In this document: positions 52,655 to 61,594 of the stretch, one piece after another
Layout: each line of letters opens with the position of its first letter
How positions within the stretch are numbered: the stretch's first letter is position 1
Origin: JAOABV01 sp039801465
GTDB taxonomy: Bacteria; Hydrothermota; Tepidihabitantia; Tepidihabitantales; CAIPLT01
Reading direction: 5' to 3'
DNA length: 64,000 nt
NCBI GenBank assembly: GCA_039801465.1
Contig: JBDRUT010000007.1
Location: 32,945-96,944 of the forward strand
Position numbers and translations under genes: made by a program
The notes under the pieces: generated by a model
What the model was told of the DNA's origin: nothing
Database searches by the model: none
The model's input: the letters and a program-made list of their open reading frames with translations, nothing else

Positions 52655-53625
52655 GCTTTAAATTTATCTGCAATATGTTCTGAGATTTTCTTTTGAACTG
52701 CTTCGTAAGCAGTTTTAATTGCATTTTTTAATGCTTTTTCTGTAGAACGACCATGGGCAATAATAATTGTGCCATTGACACCAAGTAATAATGCGCCACC
52801 ATATTCTTCATAATCTAATCGGTCAATAAATTTTCCCATAAGCGGTTTTGATAACCATTTGCGTACTCGGTATTCAGTTCCCAATTCTGCGAGAACAGTT
52901 TTTATTGATTCAACAAATCCTTCGCCGAATTTTAACAGAATATTGCCAACAAAACCATCGCATACAATAACATCACAATTGCCTTTGAAAATATCTTGGC
53001 CTTCAATATTGCCAATAAAGTTGAGACCGCTTTGCTTTAGCAGGCGATAGGCGGATTGAATTGTCTCCGTTCCTTTATTTTCTTCTTTTCCAATATTTAA
53101 TAAACCAACAGTTGGATTAGGTTTATTGAACAGATAACCAGCAACAATAGTTCCCATTATGCCAAATTGAAGAAGATTGGTCGGTTTTACATTGACATTA
53201 GCGCCAATATCAATAATCAGTGAACTGCCTTGCAATGACGGGAAGATCGCAGCCAGAGCCGGTCGATCAACACCGCTAACTGTACCAAGAATTGTCATAG
53301 CAAATGCCATTATTGCACCTGTGTTGCCCGCACTAACTACTGCAGAGACTTTATTGTCTTTATGTAATTTTATTGCCTGGGCAATCGAAGAATTATCTTT
53401 GGATTTTAATGCCAAACTGGGAGATTCATGCATCTCAATTATTTGTTCCGCATTGAAAATTGACCAGCGGTTATCATTTTCAGGCAAATCATATCGGCGT
53501 AAGATTTTTTCGTTGCCAACAAGCATAATTTCTAAATCGGGAAAATCTTCCAAAGATAATTTCATTCCAATTAATTCTGGAGCAGGTGCATTGTCACTGC
53601 CCATCGCGTCTAAAGCAATCCGCAT
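52651..53625 (-). CDS. plsX: Phosphate acyltransferase PlsX
   Basis: A 324-residue protein of the PlsX family, which makes acyl-phosphate from acyl-ACP for phospholipid synthesis. MRIALDAMGSDNAPAPELIG is the family opening. SAGNTGAIMAFAMTILGTVS, AIFPSLQGSSLIIDIGANVN and GNIEGQDIFKGNCDVIVCDG follow in normal order. Length is typical. It follows rpmF (43 bp) as in many bacteria, and its stop overlaps the lipoprotein ATG (ATGA). It is a soluble protein attached to the membrane. Confidence 0.96.
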   Translation of the reverse strand: MRIALDAMGSDNAPAPELIGMKLSLEDFPDLEIMLVGNEKILRRYDLPENDNRWSIFNAEQIIEMHESPSLALKSKDNSSIAQAIKLHKDNKVSAVVSAGNTGAIMAFAMTILGTVSGVDRPALAAIFPSLQGSSLIIDIGANVNVKPTNLLQFGIMGTIVAGYLFNKPNPTVGLLNIGKEENKGTETIQSAYRLLKQSGLNFIGNIEGQDIFKGNCDVIVCDGFVGNILLKFGEGFVESIKTVLAELGTEYRVRKWLSKPLMGKFIDRLDYEEYGGALLLGVNGTIIIAHGRSTEKALKNAIKTAYEAVQKKISEHIADKFKA

Positions 53626-53667
53626 TTTACAAGAATTCTCACTGACAGAATCTGCTTTTATTTATAA

Positions 53668-53859
53668 TTACTTTTTAGATTTTTTCTCAATAAATAGAAC
53701 TTCTTTGCCCGCATAATAACCACAATTAGGACATACGCGATGTGGTAGTTTTAGTTCATGACAATGCGGACAAGGAATTAAATTTGGTTCATCAAGTTTC
53801 CAATGGGTGCGTCTTTTGCGACCGCGTTGTTTTGAATGTCTTCGTTTTGGTAAAGGCAT
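53668..53859 (-). CDS. rpmF: Ribosomal protein L32
   Basis: A 63-residue bL32. MPLPKRRHSKQRGRKRRTHW is the basic N-terminal tail, and a zinc ribbon follows with Cys30, Cys33, Cys43 and Cys46 (CPHC, CPNC). The start ATG at 53859 is set by the strong GGGAGGAATA upstream; an in-frame ATG four codons earlier would lie before that site and is rejected. The order rpmF-plsX is the classic arrangement. Confidence 0.96.
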   Translation of the reverse strand: MPLPKRRHSKQRGRKRRTHWKLDEPNLIPCPHCHELKLPHRVCPNCGYYAGKEVLFIEKKSKK

Positions 53860-54137
53860 TATTCCTCCCAATAAACTATAAGTTAAATATTACTCAAAGA
53901 AATAATCTGACAATTATCGCGCTCATTTTTTGATTATTTTTTCTAAGTATCATAATTTGCATGTCGTTATAAACTTTAAACTAATGAAGTAGTTTATCCT
54001 TTGATTTTACTGATAATTTTATAGTTGTCAATTAATGTTAATTGAGTAATCTGCGACAGTCAATTTTAACTACTGAAATCGCGGAATTTTTAATGTTTTT
54101 TGCCACTTTTTTTCAGAAGTATTTTAATAATCTATAA

Positions 54138-54767
54138 TTAATGTATCACTCCGAGCCAATCTCTTAATAAGAAGGTTAGTCTACCAATTAGTAATGAAAT
54201 ACGAGCCATAACTGTATAGCCAAAAGAAGCTCCAAAGCCAAGCATTATAAAAATTATGCCAATATAAGATAGCGGTTTTAAGATGCCTTTACGTTCGCGA
54301 GAGAAAAAGAAATAACTGATAGTAGCAATAACACCAATAAGGATTACAAGTGCCCAGATACCGTTAGTAATAATGGCAAAAGAATCGCGAGTTACAATAG
54401 TTGCTCTAACTTGTTCGATTATACCAGCGTCAATTCCGCGCGGAATTGACGCGCCTGCACCATATCCCAAAACAATGGCAATTGGAATTCGCACTAACCA
54501 CGAAATTCTTGGAATAAATCGAGTAAAATATAATGCGCCAATAATTGCGATAAGTATTAACCAAAGTCGTTCACCGCGGGCAACCGGGTTAATTAAGGTT
54601 GGCATCAGGACACGATGCCAGACAAAGGTGATTGAATAGCCATTAGATATTCCGACAAAGAGATGTTCACAAACACGGTAAAAAGGGTTTTCTTTATATA
54701 GAAATGAGAAAATACCAAGAGTCAGAATAGCGCTGACCCAAATCCAAGGATTAGTGCTGATGGTCAT
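54138..54767 (-). CDS. Cassette II protein D2: multi-pass membrane protein of unknown function
   Basis: A 209-residue paralogue of D1 with about six TM helices. Shared blocks are IFSFLYKENPFYRVCEHLFV, RISWLVRIPIAIVLGYGAGA and the near-invariant GFGASFGYTVMARISLLIGR with FLLRDWL. The ATG at 54767 is chosen because GTCGGAGGAAAAA precedes it and it overlaps the C2 stop (ATGA). An upstream in-frame ATG would begin inside C2. It closes cassette II. The 266 bp before the rpmF gene look like a promoter-bearing spacer on the same strand. Confidence 0.75.
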   Translation of the reverse strand: MTISTNPWIWVSAILTLGIFSFLYKENPFYRVCEHLFVGISNGYSITFVWHRVLMPTLINPVARGERLWLILIAIIGALYFTRFIPRISWLVRIPIAIVLGYGAGASIPRGIDAGIIEQVRATIVTRDSFAIITNGIWALVILIGVIATISYFFFSRERKGILKPLSYIGIIFIMLGFGASFGYTVMARISLLIGRLTFLLRDWLGVIH

Positions 54768-55657
54768 TTTTTCCTCCGACGAATTACAAAATAGCCAATA
54801 TTTCCGATTATAATTGTTATCATAATCCAAATATGTGCTGCAGTCTGAGAAGACATTGCGTCAGTCGCCTTGCGTCTACCAAATACATTACAACGTTCTT
54901 CGACTAATTGTTCGTATTCGGCAGCCCCTTTCATGCCGGACATCATTCCGGTAACTTGTCCGGAATTTAAATAGGGATAAAAGTCAGCTGCTTGAACTGC
55001 AGTTGAACCGGCTCCAATTCTTACTCCAAAAGAAGTTTGTGCGTAAGTTATGTACCAGAAGGGAACAGCACTACCGGCAATAGAAACAAGAATGGCAACA
55101 TCATTATAGTTTTTTATTTTTTTCATCATAGGTAAAGTATCAGTCTTATTTCCGTAATAATCGACTGGAAAAACTTTGGATATGTTTTCACCCATTCCCA
55201 AAATGGGAACAAGAGGAGGTTGTTGCCATCCCCAAAACACATAATCGCGTCCATAAATAATACTGTCGGTATTATTTGAGGCACGGCTATTAAATTCATT
55301 ACTAACTGTGGTTAATGCATCTTGGGCTAATCCAAGTCCTAAAAGAGAAATACATAGAACACCAACTTTTTTGCGTCGAGCAAAGGCATGTCTTAATAAA
55401 GCAATTGTCATTGGATGAAGTTCGGCTTCGGTGTCAGGAGTATAATCAACTGAAATTACTAAGCACTTATCTTCAGGGATGGTATCAATGTGGTTAAATA
55501 GTTTTTCCACAGGTGGCATTGGTTTAGGTCTTAACTTAAATGGGAAAATCAATGGTATGACCACGACCAAAAGTAAAAGTGAGTAGATTACGCGTCGGTC
55601 AATTTTAGTCATTTTTTCCCAAATGGAAGAGTGTAAGTTTCCTTCGTTATTGGTCAT
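54764..55657 (-). CDS. Cassette II protein C2: bitopic membrane protein with large exposed domain
   Basis: A 297-residue paralogue of C1. One TM helix near the N-terminus follows KIDRRVIY, and a final one precedes IRRRKK, leaving a large exposed middle domain. Conserved with C1 are VISVDYTPDTEAELHPM-IALLRH, GLGLAQDAL, IGAGSTAVQAADFYPYL and GQVTGMMSGMKGAAEYEQLV. The start at 55657 is fixed by GGAGGTACAAA upstream and the ATGA overlap with the B2 stop; an ATG 18 bp upstream is discarded. Insertions relative to C1 are around residues 120-135 (RASNNTDSIIYG). Function unknown. Confidence 0.75.
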   Translation of the reverse strand: MTNNEGNLHSSIWEKMTKIDRRVIYSLLLLVVVIPLIFPFKLRPKPMPPVEKLFNHIDTIPEDKCLVISVDYTPDTEAELHPMTIALLRHAFARRKKVGVLCISLLGLGLAQDALTTVSNEFNSRASNNTDSIIYGRDYVFWGWQQPPLVPILGMGENISKVFPVDYYGNKTDTLPMMKKIKNYNDVAILVSIAGSAVPFWYITYAQTSFGVRIGAGSTAVQAADFYPYLNSGQVTGMMSGMKGAAEYEQLVEERCNVFGRRKATDAMSSQTAAHIWIMITIIIGNIGYFVIRRRKK

Positions 55658-56313
55658 TTTGTACCTCCAAGCCATCCGCGTTCAATACCAAGAATAATTT
55701 TTAATGAAGTTGCTAAAGTTCCAAGTGAGATACCGAATCCCATACCGCGTTTTGCTGCAGTATTAGGAACAGTTAAAATCCATTCGGCAAAACTCGGGAG
55801 TTTTGGAAATATATAACTACTTAATGGAACTGAACCCAGCATCATAATAAATGCAGCGATTAGTAGTAATGTTGCTTCAAAAGTTCGCGCTCGGAACGCA
55901 CGATATGCAGCTGATGCCATAAAAAATGAGAGCATTGCAAACATCGTCGCACCTAATGGAACGGTTATATAAGAATAGAGAGTTTGGATATCAAAAGAGA
56001 AATTTCCGATTTTAGTCGGTAACCATCCACGAGCATCAATCCCGCCAAATAGACCGATGATTGCTGATACGATTAAACTAATTAGAAGAATATAGCTATA
56101 TTCCCAGTTCTCTCGTTGTCTCTGTATCTTATACAAATGATGCCGGATAATACTACCAACACCCAGGACCAGCGAAAAAGCACCAATAATTCTCAAAACT
56201 GAATTGCGAAATTCATTATCAAAATTTTGGGCAATACTGTGGGGAATCAAAAATGGCAATGCACCAAGGATGCCGGTTATTAATACTAAAAATAGAGGAA
56301 ATCTAACTTTCAT
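55654..56313 (-). CDS. Cassette II protein B2: multi-pass membrane protein of unknown function
   Basis: A 219-residue paralogue of B1 with about six TM helices. The shared core is TMFAMLSFFMASAAYRAFRA then RTFEATLLLIAAFIMMLGSV. The C-terminal block TAAKRGMGFGISLGTLA with ILGIER is also retained. The basic loop AYRAFRART probably faces the cytoplasm. The ATG is preceded by TAAGGAGTCACAAAT. It lies 17 bp after A2, and its stop is coupled to the C2 start. I know of no named family. Confidence 0.75.
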   Translation of the reverse strand: MKVRFPLFLVLITGILGALPFLIPHSIAQNFDNEFRNSVLRIIGAFSLVLGVGSIIRHHLYKIQRQRENWEYSYILLISLIVSAIIGLFGGIDARGWLPTKIGNFSFDIQTLYSYITVPLGATMFAMLSFFMASAAYRAFRARTFEATLLLIAAFIMMLGSVPLSSYIFPKLPSFAEWILTVPNTAAKRGMGFGISLGTLATSLKIILGIERGWLGGTK

Positions 56314-56330
56314 ATTTGTGACTCCTTATA

Positions 56331-57458
56331 CTAAAAGAGATTTAATATTTTTAGATTAGTTAAAAGACCAATTATTGTTGCAACGATTAGAATCAGGGCA
56401 ATTATTGCTTTTCCCCAATCCTGACCAATAAGACCACCTAATAGTAGAGGTTCTCGGGACAGATAAGCAGACGCTGCGTAAAGTTCTTCACCCATCAATG
56501 TGTAATCACAGGCGACAATAAAAAAAGGAAGTTGCATAACAGAATCAGTTCCTGCGATTTGCACTGCACCAGTTGAAGCACCGGTTTCTGCTAAAATCAA
56601 TGCTTCCGCGTAAAAGTATCCCATAAAGAAATTTGTTGCTGGTTTTTCTCGGGTCATAATACCATCCACTGCTGCAGCATAAGCAAATTGACTATCGGTA
56701 ACAAAATAGACAGAGTCAGGCTTAAATGCGTCAGGTCGACCGGCTTGAGTGTAGGCTTGTTTGACAACTTCTTGGGCAACAGTAAAAACAATTGGGTCAG
56801 TATTAGGAACAATCAGTTGTGAGTCGTAGGTGGCAATTTTTTTGGCAACTTCGCCTAATATATTCATTGCGGCAATTGTGGCAACATCGCTAATACCAGT
56901 GAGCCCTGGCACATAGAGAATCGGTTTACCCATTTCTGTTGCTCGACCAACTGCTTCTTCTACTGCTAAAAGCCCAGCAATTTTACGGACAAAGAGTTTA
57001 ACACCTTTTTTAGCACGATTAATGAAAAATACTATTAGAAAAGTGAAAAGTAATGTAAAGAAGACAACATTAATTCTTTCCGTATGAAACCATTGTTGCT
57101 TAGAAAATGTATAATTTGACCAATCAGATGCGGATTCAATCGAATCTTGAACTGCGACAACTTGATAGGAATATTTGATTCCGTCGGTCGTGCCTTCATC
57201 AATAAAAGAGTTTCTGCGTCTGCCCATAAAACCAACTTCACATATTATTGTATCACCTTCTTGTTTTCGTAATATCTTGTAGCCTTCAAGCAGGGAATCT
57301 GTTACAGAAAGTTGCCATGTAATTTGAATTCTACCACCGTCATCATTAGGGTTATCTCGAGCAGTAACATTAGTTGGTGGCGCAATGTTGAATCCGGCTA
57401 ATAAATTAGCAAACAGCAGAAACACGAATGCCAACCATTTTGAATGGGGTATTTTCAT
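56331..57458 (-). CDS. Cassette II protein A2: FN3-like plus DUF6754 membrane protein
   Basis: A 375-residue paralogue of A1: signal/anchor (8-22), an FN3-like domain (NVTARDNPNDDGGRIQITWQ at about residue 27), a TM helix, then ERAKKG-type basic RAKKGVKLFVRKIAG and the DUF6754 region. Blocks shared with A1 are VGRATEMGKPILY, AQEVVKQAYTQAGRPD, DGIMTREKPATNFFMGYFYA, AVQIAGT, and CDYTLMGEELYAASAY. The ATG at 57458 is set by GAAAGGAGCACA upstream; a start 36 bp earlier would overlap purF and lacks a site. The start lies 28 bp after the purF stop, so this copy of the cassette is likely in the purF transcript. Confidence 0.8.
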   Translation of the reverse strand: MKIPHSKWLAFVFLLFANLLAGFNIAPPTNVTARDNPNDDGGRIQITWQLSVTDSLLEGYKILRKQEGDTIICEVGFMGRRRNSFIDEGTTDGIKYSYQVVAVQDSIESASDWSNYTFSKQQWFHTERINVVFFTLLFTFLIVFFINRAKKGVKLFVRKIAGLLAVEEAVGRATEMGKPILYVPGLTGISDVATIAAMNILGEVAKKIATYDSQLIVPNTDPIVFTVAQEVVKQAYTQAGRPDAFKPDSVYFVTDSQFAYAAAVDGIMTREKPATNFFMGYFYAEALILAETGASTGAVQIAGTDSVMQLPFFIVACDYTLMGEELYAASAYLSREPLLLGGLIGQDWGKAIIALILIVATIIGLLTNLKILNLF

Positions 57459-57486
57459 TGTGCTCCTTTCTTTTTGTCGATTATTA

Positions 57487-58947
57487 CTATGCATTAATCT
57501 TTTTGCTGAATTTTATCCGGGCTTTTTCTAATCTAACAATATCTTTTGTTTTCAATCCTGTTGGATATCGCCCGGTAAAACAAGCGGTACAAAAAATTTG
57601 TTTCTCTTTATTGCCTTTAATACTTTCAATCATATCGTTGAGGTCTTGATAGATTAAAATATCAGCACCGATTTTCTTGCGAATCAGGTCAATTGAATGA
57701 TTTCGAGCAATAAACTCGCCTCGGGTCATCATATCAATACCGTAGACGCAAGGATATCTTAAAGGTGGACAAGTTACTGCATAATATACTTTTTTTGCGC
57801 CGGCTTTACGAACTAATGAAATGATTTCTTTTGCCGTTGTACCTCGGACAATACTGTCATCGACAAGCAATACCTTTTTACCTTTGAGCACACTGGAAAC
57901 TGGATTTAATTTAAGTCGGACAGAATCAGCTCGGTCAGCTTGTTTGGGCATAATAAATGTTCTACCAATATAATAATTTTTGATTAATCCTTCTTTTTGT
58001 TCAACGCCTAATACTTTTGAAACTCCGAATCCGGCACCTCGGCCTGAATCAGGTATGGGAATAATAACATCTGGTTTAATACCCTCTTTGAGACATTTTT
58101 GACCTAATCGTTCGCCTAATCTTAATCGAGCAGAGTAGACTTCAATTCCATCAATTACTGAATCGGGCCGAGCAAAATAAATCCATTCAAAAATACAAGG
58201 ATGAGGAACTTGAGATTTGATAATTGCTGAATAAACTCTGTGATTTCGGTCAATAAAGATTACTTCACCAGGTAAGACATCTCTAATTAATTTATATTGA
58301 AGTTGGTCTAAGACAACACTTTCCGAAGCAAAGATAAAGCGACGGGCTTTTTTATCGGTTTCGCTTTTTCTGCCAAAACATAAAGGTTTAATTCCATATG
58401 GGTCACGAAAAGCAAAAAGTCCAATGTTAGCAATCATTCCTACCACAGAATAACTACCCTCAACCCGATTAAAAACACCGGTAACAGCTTTGACTAAGGT
58501 ATCAAAAGAAAAATTGTGTAATGGTTGCATTGACATTTCATCAGCGAATACATTAAGAATTACTTCTACATCAGAATACGAAGTAAGTTGGCGATAACAC
58601 TTTTGTGATAATTCATCACGCAATTCAAAATAATTCGTAACATTCCCATTGTGTGCCATAGCAATTCCGAACGGTGCATTAACCATAAACGGTTGAGCAT
58701 CTTCAACACCACCGGGTCCAATGGTTGGATAACGGACTTGACCAATACCAATATTTCCTTTTAATCTTTTAAGATTCTTTTCATTAAAGACTTTGGATAC
58801 TAAGCCAATACCTTTTTTAAGATGAAAAGTGTTGTTATAGGTAATGATGCCGGCAGAATCTTGACCTCGATGTTGTAAAGCAAAAAGTCCAGCGTAAATC
58901 TCTTCAACTACATCGCTTTTACCATAAATTCCAATGACGCCACACAT
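57487..58947 (-). CDS. purF: Amidophosphoribosyltransferase
   Basis: A 486-residue glutamine-dependent enzyme catalysing the first step of purine synthesis. The nucleophile is Cys2 directly after Met (MCGVIGIYGKSDVVEEIYAG), with ALQHRGQDSAGI following. The PRPP loop is VLLVDDSIVRGTTAKEI. C-terminal cysteines in the CTACFTGRYPTG and CPPLRYPCVYGIDMMTRGEF contexts fit the iron-sulfur type of the Bacillus enzyme, yet the propeptide is lacking. The first 25 bp are duplicated 50 bp upstream (ATG at 58997, MCGIVGI, stop). Cassette II starts 28 bp downstream. No Shine-Dalgarno sequence is visible. Confidence 0.95.
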   Translation of the reverse strand: MCGVIGIYGKSDVVEEIYAGLFALQHRGQDSAGIITYNNTFHLKKGIGLVSKVFNEKNLKRLKGNIGIGQVRYPTIGPGGVEDAQPFMVNAPFGIAMAHNGNVTNYFELRDELSQKCYRQLTSYSDVEVILNVFADEMSMQPLHNFSFDTLVKAVTGVFNRVEGSYSVVGMIANIGLFAFRDPYGIKPLCFGRKSETDKKARRFIFASESVVLDQLQYKLIRDVLPGEVIFIDRNHRVYSAIIKSQVPHPCIFEWIYFARPDSVIDGIEVYSARLRLGERLGQKCLKEGIKPDVIIPIPDSGRGAGFGVSKVLGVEQKEGLIKNYYIGRTFIMPKQADRADSVRLKLNPVSSVLKGKKVLLVDDSIVRGTTAKEIISLVRKAGAKKVYYAVTCPPLRYPCVYGIDMMTRGEFIARNHSIDLIRKKIGADILIYQDLNDMIESIKGNKEKQIFCTACFTGRYPTGLKTKDIVRLEKARIKFSKKINA

Positions 58948-59000
58948 CTTAAAAATTTTTCATTACTTTACTATTAAATTCCAACAATACCGCACATCTT
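58930..59000 (-). repeat. Ghost duplicate of the purF start
   Basis: On the minus strand CTTAAGATGTGCGGTATTG then TTGGAATTT (58997 start) repeats the genuine TTTAAGATGTGTGGCGTCAT then TGGAATTT (58947 start), with a period of 50 bp. The ghost frame ends after MCGIVGI. Both copies share the CTTAAG/TTTAAG leader, so the untranslated part is duplicated too. Confidence 0.75.
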
Positions 59001-59022
59001 AAGTATTTATCATCAAATGAAA

Positions 59023-59964
59023 TTAATATTTGAAATAATTTAATAATCTTTTTATTCGTAAATCTTTATTTAGTTGATAAAGGTAGCCATAAAAATGGAA
59101 TACTGACAAATAAGGATTTTTTACTGGTAATAATGAGTTTTTATCTGTAAAAAGAGATTGTAATTCTTTTTGTTCCAGAGGAAAACAGATTGGTCTAATT
59201 TTTTCACCCTCGATTTCGTAATAGGCATATTGTAAAGGGAATGGAACATCCCAAATATCGAGTTTACCGGGTGTAATTGTAAATAGTTGAATTTCAGTTT
59301 TGCCTTCAGCCAGCGCAGAAATTAATAAAGGATAATACAATGCGTCTGATTTGAATCTATATATTATTGGTGTAATGCTTGATTCTTGAAGATTGAGTTC
59401 AATAATATCAAATACAAAATAATATATCCTTGAATCAAAATAATGTTTAATTATTTCCGGGAATTTCTCGGGTATTTGAATTTCAGTTATATTTTGGTCT
59501 TGTAAAAATTGTTTAATCCATCTGAGTAATTCTTGGTAATTTAATGCACGGACACAGGTCAGAAAGTGAGCACCAATCTTTTTTTGAAATAAGATTCTTA
59601 CCGATGACTCTGATTCTAAAGATGTTCCTTTACGCGATGAAAGAATATGCTTAGATAGCAATTGTCTTGATTTCTCATAAATTATCTGATTCATCCGATA
59701 GAAAATTTCAAAATCACCTTGGGTTACTTGAGGTTTATTGGGCAATGGTAAGATTTCTAAAACTTTCGTGGGCTCTGATGAAGATACATTAGTCGATAAA
59801 ACAATAATCTCTTCTTTACCATTCCAAACGATAATTGCGCGTTGGGCAGGGTTATATAAATCTATATCTGGACGGACAAGCGGAATCATTCCTTTGTCAG
59901 CATTAAGAAGCGTAATGGCTAATAGCAAATAACTAATGGTAAATCGGATACTGATAGGTTTCAC
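59023..59964 (-). CDS. Secreted protein, DUF2330-like
   Basis: A 313-residue protein with a hydrophobic N-terminal signal (SIRFTISYLLLAITLLNADK). MIPLVRPDIDLYNPAQRAII then VWNGKEEIIVLSTNVSSS, VLEILPLPNKPQV, and a late ALYYPLLISALAEGKTEIQL resemble DUF2330 proteins, whose conserved P-P-P-V and Y-P--I pattern they share. The start is GTG at 59964, 2 bp after the DivIC-like gene stop, so the two are coupled. Function unknown; it is probably exported. The family call is tentative. Confidence 0.5.
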   Translation of the reverse strand: MKPISIRFTISYLLLAITLLNADKGMIPLVRPDIDLYNPAQRAIIVWNGKEEIIVLSTNVSSSEPTKVLEILPLPNKPQVTQGDFEIFYRMNQIIYEKSRQLLSKHILSSRKGTSLESESSVRILFQKKIGAHFLTCVRALNYQELLRWIKQFLQDQNITEIQIPEKFPEIIKHYFDSRIYYFVFDIIELNLQESSITPIIYRFKSDALYYPLLISALAEGKTEIQLFTITPGKLDIWDVPFPLQYAYYEIEGEKIRPICFPLEQKELQSLFTDKNSLLPVKNPYLSVFHFYGYLYQLNKDLRIKRLLNYFKY

Positions 59965-59966
59965 AA

Positions 59967-60275
59967 CTATTTTACTGATTCTTTCGGCACCATTTTATAG
60001 TAATCCATCAGATATTTTTTGACATAATCCAGATTATGTGTCTTAGCGATTTTAGATTCAAGTAGTTCGGCTTTGATTTTATAATATTCAATCTCTTTTT
60101 TTAATTGGTGTCTACGATAAGATTTTGATAGGACTTTTATTAGACCATTAGGACCCGGAACAAATAAAACAAATAATGGAATAAAGACTAATATAAATAT
60201 GAGAAAATAACTCTTTTTTTTAGATTTATGGGCTCGACTTCGTTTCGGGTGATGATAGTATTTGGTCTTACGCAC
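59967..60275 (-). CDS. Septum formation initiator / DivIC-like protein
   Basis: A 102-residue protein with a basic N-terminus (KTKYYHHPKRSRAHKSKKK), a TM helix (about 23-42) and a coiled-coil of about 30 residues (LKKEIEYYKIKAELLESKIA). A conserved end LDYVKKYLMDYYKMVPKES follows. This is the FtsB/DivIC pattern, a small bitopic cell-division protein. The order eno-divIC is found in many bacteria, supporting the call. The start is GTG at 60275, 5 bp after the enolase stop; no Shine-Dalgarno sequence is seen and the exact start is uncertain. Confidence 0.8.
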   Translation of the reverse strand: MRKTKYYHHPKRSRAHKSKKKSYFLIFILVFIPLFVLFVPGPNGLIKVLSKSYRRHQLKKEIEYYKIKAELLESKIAKTHNLDYVKKYLMDYYKMVPKESVK

Positions 60276-60280
60276 GATTA

Positions 60281-61540
60281 TTAACTGGAATAAATTTCTT
60301 TTTCAATTCTTAATAACCGATTATATTTTGCAGTTCTTTCACCCCTAGCCGGAGCACCGGTTTTAATTTGCCCGGCATTGGTTGCAACTGCTAAATCAGC
60401 AATAAAAGTATCCGCAGTTTCGCCGGACCGATGTGAAATGACAGTCCGATAATTGTGAGATTTAGCATAATCAATACAAGACAAAGTCTCGGTCACTGTG
60501 CCAATCTGATTGAGTTTAATTAGAATCGCATTGGCAATATTCTGTTCAATTCCTTTTTTAAATCGTTCTAAATTGGTGACAAATATATCATCACCAACAA
60601 TTTGAATCTTACTGCCTAAAGTCTTAGTAAACTCTTGCCAGCCTTGCCAATCATCCTGAGCAAATCCGTCTTCAATTGAAATGATTGGATATTTGCTGAC
60701 CCATCGAGCATAAAGTTCAATCAATTCATCAGCACTGAGAATTTTGTCATCTAATTCCAGATGGTATTTTCCATCTCGATAGAACTCACTGGCTGCAGGG
60801 TCGATTGCCAAAAAGACATCTTTGCCTGGTTCATAGCCGGCTTGTTCAATACTTTCTAAAATAATTTGAAATGGTTCTTCATTAGAAGTAAAATCCGCAG
60901 CAAAACCACCTTCGTCACCGAGTGCGGTTGTGCGGTCTTTAGCCGAAAGATTTTTCTTGAGCGTATGATAGACTTCAGCACTAATTCTTAACATTTCCGC
61001 AAAGGAAAATTTATTTGAAGGTACAATCATATATTCTTGGACATCCAGATTATTAGGCGAATGGACACCGCCATTGATGACATTGAGCATCGGCACAGGT
61101 AAAGTATTTCCATTGATACCACCAAGATAACGATATAGCGGAATTCTTAGAAATTCCGCAGCTGCTCGGCACACTGCCATTGAGACACCTAAAATCGCAT
61201 TAGCGCCTAAATTGGCTTTATTGGTTGTGCCATCTAATTCAATCAATGTTTCGTCAATTAACTTCTGGTCTAATGCATCCATTCCAATAATCTTCTGACT
61301 AATTATTTCTTCAATATTTTTAATTGCCTTTAATACACCTTTACCGAGATAACGCTTTTTATCTTGGTCGCGGAGCTCCAATGCTTCATAAATACCAGTA
61401 GAAGCACCTGAAGGAACTGCAGCATGACCGATAACACCACAATTGAGAATGCAATCAACTTCAATTGTTGGATTGCCTCGGGAATCCAAGATTTCATAAC
61501 CGATTAGTGCTATAATTTTACTGTCCTCACAATGCATCAT
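60281..61540 (-). CDS. eno: Enolase
   Basis: A 419-residue enolase converting 2-phosphoglycerate to phosphoenolpyruvate. EILDSRGNPTIEVDC at the N-terminus, GAN-ILGVSMAVCRAAA, NVINGGVHSPNNLDVQEYM and the catalytic blocks ISIEDGFAQDDWQGW, QIVGDDIFVTN and VISHRSGETADTFIADLAVA are all present. Three metal-binding acidic residues fall in AIDPAASEF, SIEDG and VGDD. The first of two adjacent ATGs is kept because GAAAGGAGAAAATTT precedes it. It is followed by divIC after 5 bp. Confidence 0.97.
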   Translation of the reverse strand: MMHCEDSKIIALIGYEILDSRGNPTIEVDCILNCGVIGHAAVPSGASTGIYEALELRDQDKKRYLGKGVLKAIKNIEEIISQKIIGMDALDQKLIDETLIELDGTTNKANLGANAILGVSMAVCRAAAEFLRIPLYRYLGGINGNTLPVPMLNVINGGVHSPNNLDVQEYMIVPSNKFSFAEMLRISAEVYHTLKKNLSAKDRTTALGDEGGFAADFTSNEEPFQIILESIEQAGYEPGKDVFLAIDPAASEFYRDGKYHLELDDKILSADELIELYARWVSKYPIISIEDGFAQDDWQGWQEFTKTLGSKIQIVGDDIFVTNLERFKKGIEQNIANAILIKLNQIGTVTETLSCIDYAKSHNYRTVISHRSGETADTFIADLAVATNAGQIKTGAPARGERTAKYNRLLRIEKEIYSS

Positions 61541-61594
61541 AAATTTTCTCCTTTCTGGATAAAATAATATCTTTAATTAGAGAGCGATAAATTT

